A program made the position numbers and the translations under genes. The notes beneath the pieces were generated by a model that did no database searches, was not told where the DNA came from, and saw only the letters and a program-made list of their open reading frames with translations. From the IMG/VR virus record IMGVR_UViG_3300021961_000201, positions 1 to 42,665 of that record: a stretch of 42,665 bases of DNA; one strand, 5' to 3'. The stretch comes from a virus. Below are positions 39,115 through 42,665 of the stretch, in pieces; within the stretch, counting starts at the first letter, position 1, and each line of letters starts with the position of its first letter.

Positions 39115-41022
39115 CTATGCTCCTACCACTTCTTCGAAAGCAACACCTGTTCTAGTTGCTACGAATTGTAGAGTAATAAAGTTGATTGATCTAGCAGGTT
39201 TGACAAAAATGTCAGCTCTAAATTCATTTCTATCAATGACATCGCCTGTATTATTAGTGTCATCACAAACTACTAAAAAGTCTGTAATTCCTCTTCGGCC
39301 TTGTACATCTCTTAAAAATGGTTCAACGATTGATCTAAATTGAGCTCTTGTAAACTCATCATTAAATTCAAATAGTTGGAATTTAGAAGCAGTAGAGATT
39401 GCTTTTTCTAAAGTGATAAACAATCTTCTTACATTGATTCTATCAAACGCACTAGGAGTAGATAAACCAGTTTTATCTCCAAACAAGACTGTGCCTTGTC
39501 CAGGGAAAGTTACTACTGGATTTACTCTAGCTCTGTATAATGTATCTCTTTGAGTTTTAGTTGGATTGTAAGCCAATTTAACTACTCCTCTTAATACTCC
39601 TCGGTTATAACCTGCAGGTGAGTACCAAGCGTCAGCAACTAAATCAGTTCTTGCAGCCAATCCAGCAACATCTCCGTTTAGTGGTACATATCTGAATACA
39701 TCATTATACTTGTCGTAAGTATATTTGTAACCAGAGTCAAATACTACGTATGAAGATGATCTAATTGAATCAAAGAAACCTTTTACGTTAACTGTTTGTG
39801 TTTCAGAATTAGCAACGTTAACTACATCTGATCTTTCTGGTGAAGCAAATACAACTGCGTCTAATCTATTTTCAGCAATTGTAATTAGGTTATCTACGTG
39901 AGTAGCGTCACCTTTACCAGCGATGATTAAATTAACATCAACTGTTTCTGCGTCTTGGAATTTTTCATAAGCAGTTTTTAATTCTCCTGTTGTTACAGCA
40001 GAACCATCAACACCACCTGAAAGATTAACATTAGATACAGTCGTTACCGAAGTAAACGTTTTATTTAATGCAGGATCTCCCCAATTAGCGCCTGATCCGT
40101 TATGATCCATCCAATAAACATATTCTGATTTATTGTAAATTACATCTGGATAGTAATTAGTATCTCCTTGTGGAGTTTTTGCGTCAGAAGCTTTTGAAAG
40201 TGAATCATAAACTTCTAATACAGTATTAGCAGTACCTGTAATACCGCCAGTTCTGTCTATTACTACTACGTGTAATTCGTCATTAGAACCACCTTTATCT
40301 GAAACGTAAGTTGAAGTTCCTGGAGCAGAAGCTACTAAATCATAATACTGCCATCTTCTTCTAACAGCTGTGCCGTTAGCAACCGCAGTATGTAATCCGC
40401 CAACTCCTGAAGGATGTCTTACGAAAGTTAAAGTTTGTCCTGATATATCTGTTACTCGGTATTCATATCCGCCAGACTCAGCAAAGTTTATAATATCACC
40501 TATTGTGAAACCAGAAGTAGATTGAACTACGATGGAAGTATCTCCAACAGCAGAATCAGTATCTTGTGTTGTGGTTTTAGATGTTTCTTCATAAACAGTT
40601 GAGCTTGGGCAAACAGATACCTTTAAAGCATTACCCCACGCACCGCCTGATCTTGCAGCCCATAGTCCAACATTACCTGAACCATCAGCATAGTTGTCCT
40701 GATAGTGAGTATTGTTTTTGACTAATAGACCTGAACCATTAGCAGTCGCATTAAGTAAGCCTGTGTTTGTTGCACGTACAACTCTTAAAGAATTAGCGTA
40801 TTGTAAGAAACTAGCAGCAGAAAAGAAATACTCAAAAGTATCACTATTCGGTTTGCCGAAAGTCTCCACTAAATCTTTTTCAGACGAAATAGAAACTATT
40901 TCATCTACTGGACCTTGACTAAATTGTCCTGCGATTGCACCAATTGATGTTGCAACTGCTGGGATTACGTTAGTTAGATCCTTCTCTTGTACGAGAACAC
41001 CTGGTGAAACTTGAAATGCCAT
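39115..41022 (-). CDS. 18: Tail sheath protein (T4 gp18)
   Basis: This 635-aa contractile sheath protein begins VSPGVLVQEKDLTNVIPAVATSIGAIAG, the usual sheath N-terminus. The C-terminal attachment domain includes RINVRRLFITLEKAIS, FEFNDEFTRAQFRSIVEPFLRD and a final TLQFVATRTGVAFEE. The middle is a variable surface domain of about 200 residues. An AAGGAGAA site precedes the ATG. Confidence 0.97.
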   Translation of the reverse strand: MAFQVSPGVLVQEKDLTNVIPAVATSIGAIAGQFSQGPVDEIVSISSEKDLVETFGKPNSDTFEYFFSAASFLQYANSLRVVRATNTGLLNATANGSGLLVKNNTHYQDNYADGSGNVGLWAARSGGAWGNALKVSVCPSSTVYEETSKTTTQDTDSAVGDTSIVVQSTSGFTIGDIINFAESGGYEYRVTDISGQTLTFVRHPSGVGGLHTAVANGTAVRRRWQYYDLVASAPGTSTYVSDKGGSNDELHVVVIDRTGGITGTANTVLEVYDSLSKASDAKTPQGDTNYYPDVIYNKSEYVYWMDHNGSGANWGDPALNKTFTSVTTVSNVNLSGGVDGSAVTTGELKTAYEKFQDAETVDVNLIIAGKGDATHVDNLITIAENRLDAVVFASPERSDVVNVANSETQTVNVKGFFDSIRSSSYVVFDSGYKYTYDKYNDVFRYVPLNGDVAGLAARTDLVADAWYSPAGYNRGVLRGVVKLAYNPTKTQRDTLYRARVNPVVTFPGQGTVLFGDKTGLSTPSAFDRINVRRLFITLEKAISTASKFQLFEFNDEFTRAQFRSIVEPFLRDVQGRRGITDFLVVCDDTNNTGDVIDRNEFRADIFVKPARSINFITLQFVATRTGVAFEEVVGA

Positions 41023-41070
41023 ATTTGTTGTTCTCCTTATTAGCTAATAAAGTATCAATTATCTCACATC

Positions 41071-41078
41071 TATTTATG
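41071..41078 (-). promoter_or_regulatory. Late promoter CATAAATA and hairpin for gene 18
   Basis: CATAAATA lies 48 nt before the gp18 ATG, inside a possible 9-bp stem (TCAATTATC with GATAATTGA). It is a variant of the late consensus. Confidence 0.5.
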
Positions 41079-41089
41079 ATAATTGAAAT

Positions 41090-42665
41090 TTAGAGAAGAT
41101 CCCCCTTTCTTACTGTTACAGGAGACCATACTTCTCCATACTCATCTTTAAAGGGTTCTTCTTCTTGTAAACCGTCATTTAAGAAACCAAAAGGCGCCAT
41201 ATCTTGTTCTAGTGCGTTTGCTTGTTCAGCATACATCTGCGCTCTTACGTCTTGGTTTGTTAATTCTTTGAAATATCTTTGATTTGATAACCAACAAAAT
41301 ATCACTAAACACATAACCAAGTCATCATTTGATCCTTCTTCGGCCTCCCACGATTGCCCTCGTCTTACAAAAGTTGATAATTCTTCTATAATATTAAAAT
41401 CTTGTATAATTAATTTCTCACTTTCAACAAGTGTCTTTAAGTTTGCACAACCTATTCGTTTGACTTGTTTGGTCATACGAACACCTAATTGTGTTCCTCG
41501 TTTAGAAAATCCACCTCCTAATATTTGACCTGCTCGACCTTTCATCATACACATTAAGATATTAGGATATTCTAATTCAAAATGTAATGCGTCAGCAACT
41601 TGATGACCAACATCATTGGTCTCAACACAGATATAAGCATTGTTATATTCTCTTGCCACTTTATCTATGGTATGAGGAAATAATAAAGGTTTCATTTCAT
41701 TGTCTTTAAACTTTGCAACAATACGATAAGGTATTTTGGTTGCGTCTAATACTACAAAGGCAGAATAATCTTTTACAGTACCTCTTGCAACGTCCACAGT
41801 TACTACATATGTACGGCCTTTAACTGGTTTTTCATAAACATCTAAATGAGCATTTGACACTAAAGGATTAATATGCGACAACATACGAATACGAGAAGGA
41901 TTAATCAATGTATCAACTGATCCTACAAACTCACATTCAAACTCGGTAGCAAATTGTGCCTCACTTGTATTTCTAATTGTTTCTTCTTTCCATTTTTCAT
42001 CTCTGCCTGGTACTTCACTCCAATGTACTTCAATAGGTTTATAATCGTTTCGTTTATGTATTGCGTCATTCCAAAGTTTATAAAACATATTCATTCCGTG
42101 AGGTGTAGATACAATCATAACTTTAGAAGTTTTACCAGATGAAATAGTAGGATAAACTGAACTAAAAAATTGTTCAGCGATGTTTGCAGGTATAAACGCA
42201 AACTCGTCAAGGAAGATAATATTATAAGAACCACCTCGAACAGCAGAACTTGATGTTGCAGCCGCCATTATTTTAGAACCATTTTCTAATTCTAAAGAAC
42301 CTTTGTTCCAATTTAATATACCTTGTTGTAACCATTTAGGTAAATTTTCATATGCCAATTGAAGTCTGCCTAATAAATCTCTTGCCGTTGTAGATTTGTT
42401 TGCCAATATGGCAACGTTTACGTTATCATTAAAAATAACATAATGTAATAGATAAGAAATAATAGTTGTTGACTTACCTGACTGTCTTGGTAGTTTACAA
42501 ATAGAGAAACGATTTTTATGAAACGTATCTACCATTTTCTTTTGAAATTCATACATATCAAAAGGAACAAGTCCTTCATCAATATTCACAATCTTAATAT
42601 AATTCTTAATAAAGTAAATAGGATCTTCCATACACTTTGCAATCTCTTGGACTTGCTCTTCGGTG
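41090..42665 (-). CDS. 17: Terminase large subunit (T4 gp17), 5' end outside window
   Basis: The packaging motor has an N-terminal ATPase with Walker A LPRQSGKST and Walker B IIFLDEFAF, then a nuclease domain starting VVTVDVARGTVKDYSA, with later Asp/Glu residues (ICVETND, SNDDLVMCL). An ATG at 42631 is in frame, but the open frame continues upstream to the window edge with gp17-like sequence (EEQVQEIAKCMEDPIYF). The true start therefore lies beyond 42665. About 525 residues are visible. Confidence 0.95.
   Translation of the reverse strand, partial: TEEQVQEIAKCMEDPIYFIKNYIKIVNIDEGLVPFDMYEFQKKMVDTFHKNRFSICKLPRQSGKSTTIISYLLHYVIFNDNVNVAILANKSTTARDLLGRLQLAYENLPKWLQQGILNWNKGSLELENGSKIMAAATSSSAVRGGSYNIIFLDEFAFIPANIAEQFFSSVYPTISSGKTSKVMIVSTPHGMNMFYKLWNDAIHKRNDYKPIEVHWSEVPGRDEKWKEETIRNTSEAQFATEFECEFVGSVDTLINPSRIRMLSHINPLVSNAHLDVYEKPVKGRTYVVTVDVARGTVKDYSAFVVLDATKIPYRIVAKFKDNEMKPLLFPHTIDKVAREYNNAYICVETNDVGHQVADALHFELEYPNILMCMMKGRAGQILGGGFSKRGTQLGVRMTKQVKRIGCANLKTLVESEKLIIQDFNIIEELSTFVRRGQSWEAEEGSNDDLVMCLVIFCWLSNQRYFKELTNQDVRAQMYAEQANALEQDMAPFGFLNDGLQEEEPFKDEYGEVWSPVTVRKGDLL

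Noticed and set aside
1-42665. tRNA genes, CRISPR arrays, insertion sequences, integrase or attachment sites
   Set aside because: None seen on either strand, and the gene content fits a strictly lytic phage.

Overview
This window is a stretch of a strictly lytic, T4-like myovirus genome. Every convincing gene lies on the minus strand, so genes are read from high to low coordinates. The T4 core is unmistakable: terminase gp17, sheath gp18, tube gp19, portal gp20, protease gp21, scaffold gp22, capsid gp23, UvsY, UvsW, late sigma gp55, gp46/gp47, sliding clamp gp45, clamp loader gp44/gp62, RegA, DNA polymerase gp43, UvsX, gp40-like and helicase gp41. The DNA is very AT-rich with tightly packed, often overlapping genes. 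Small accessory genes (Hsp20, ferredoxin, CobS-like ATPase, bS21, peptide deformylase) resemble those of marine T4-like phages. I infer a pelagimyophage-like virus of SAR11 (Pelagibacter) or a related marine alphaproteobacterium; the host cannot be proven from this sequence.

Layout, in coordinate order. 1-3038: an unfinished structural-type gene, a ligase-like nucleotidyltransferase and two unknown genes. 3038-8146: helicase gp41, gp40-like, UvsX and three DNA methyltransferases. 8136-14535: the replisome operon (gp43, ferredoxin, LSm-like protein, RegA, gp62, gp44, gp45, DUF3310) under one consensus promoter. 14536-18935: an accessory island with a small membrane protein, a structured RNA containing an anti-Shine-Dalgarno sequence, a glutamine riboswitch with its 65-aa gene, isocitrate lyase with a nine-copy TGTAAA array, Hsp20, a candidate plus-strand RNA and ribosomal protein bS21. 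19004-22443: a MoxR/CobS-like AAA+ ATPase and its HExxH-VWA partner behind duplicated leaders. 22551-25183: methyltransferase, GNAT acetyltransferase, 2-oxoglutarate oxygenase and peptide deformylase. 25180-31167: recombination and late-transcription genes. 31211-42665: head and tail genes.

The sequence shows two regulatory layers. Many genes follow host-like TTGACN-17-TATAAT promoters of very uniform spacing. Others follow T4 late promoters (TATAAATA or CATAAATA), consistent with gp55 in the same window. At five genes the late box lies only 5-6 nt before the ATG and no ribosome-binding site is visible, which predicts leaderless late mRNAs.

The most unusual part is 14.7-18.7 kb. The phage carries a complete isocitrate lyase, the entry enzyme of the glyoxylate shunt, with an upstream repeat array. 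Directly downstream is a glutamine-riboswitch aptamer placed behind both an early-type and a late-type promoter. Nearby are a structured RNA displaying a 16S-tail-like sequence and a phage ribosomal protein. Together these suggest control of host carbon and nitrogen metabolism and of translation during infection.
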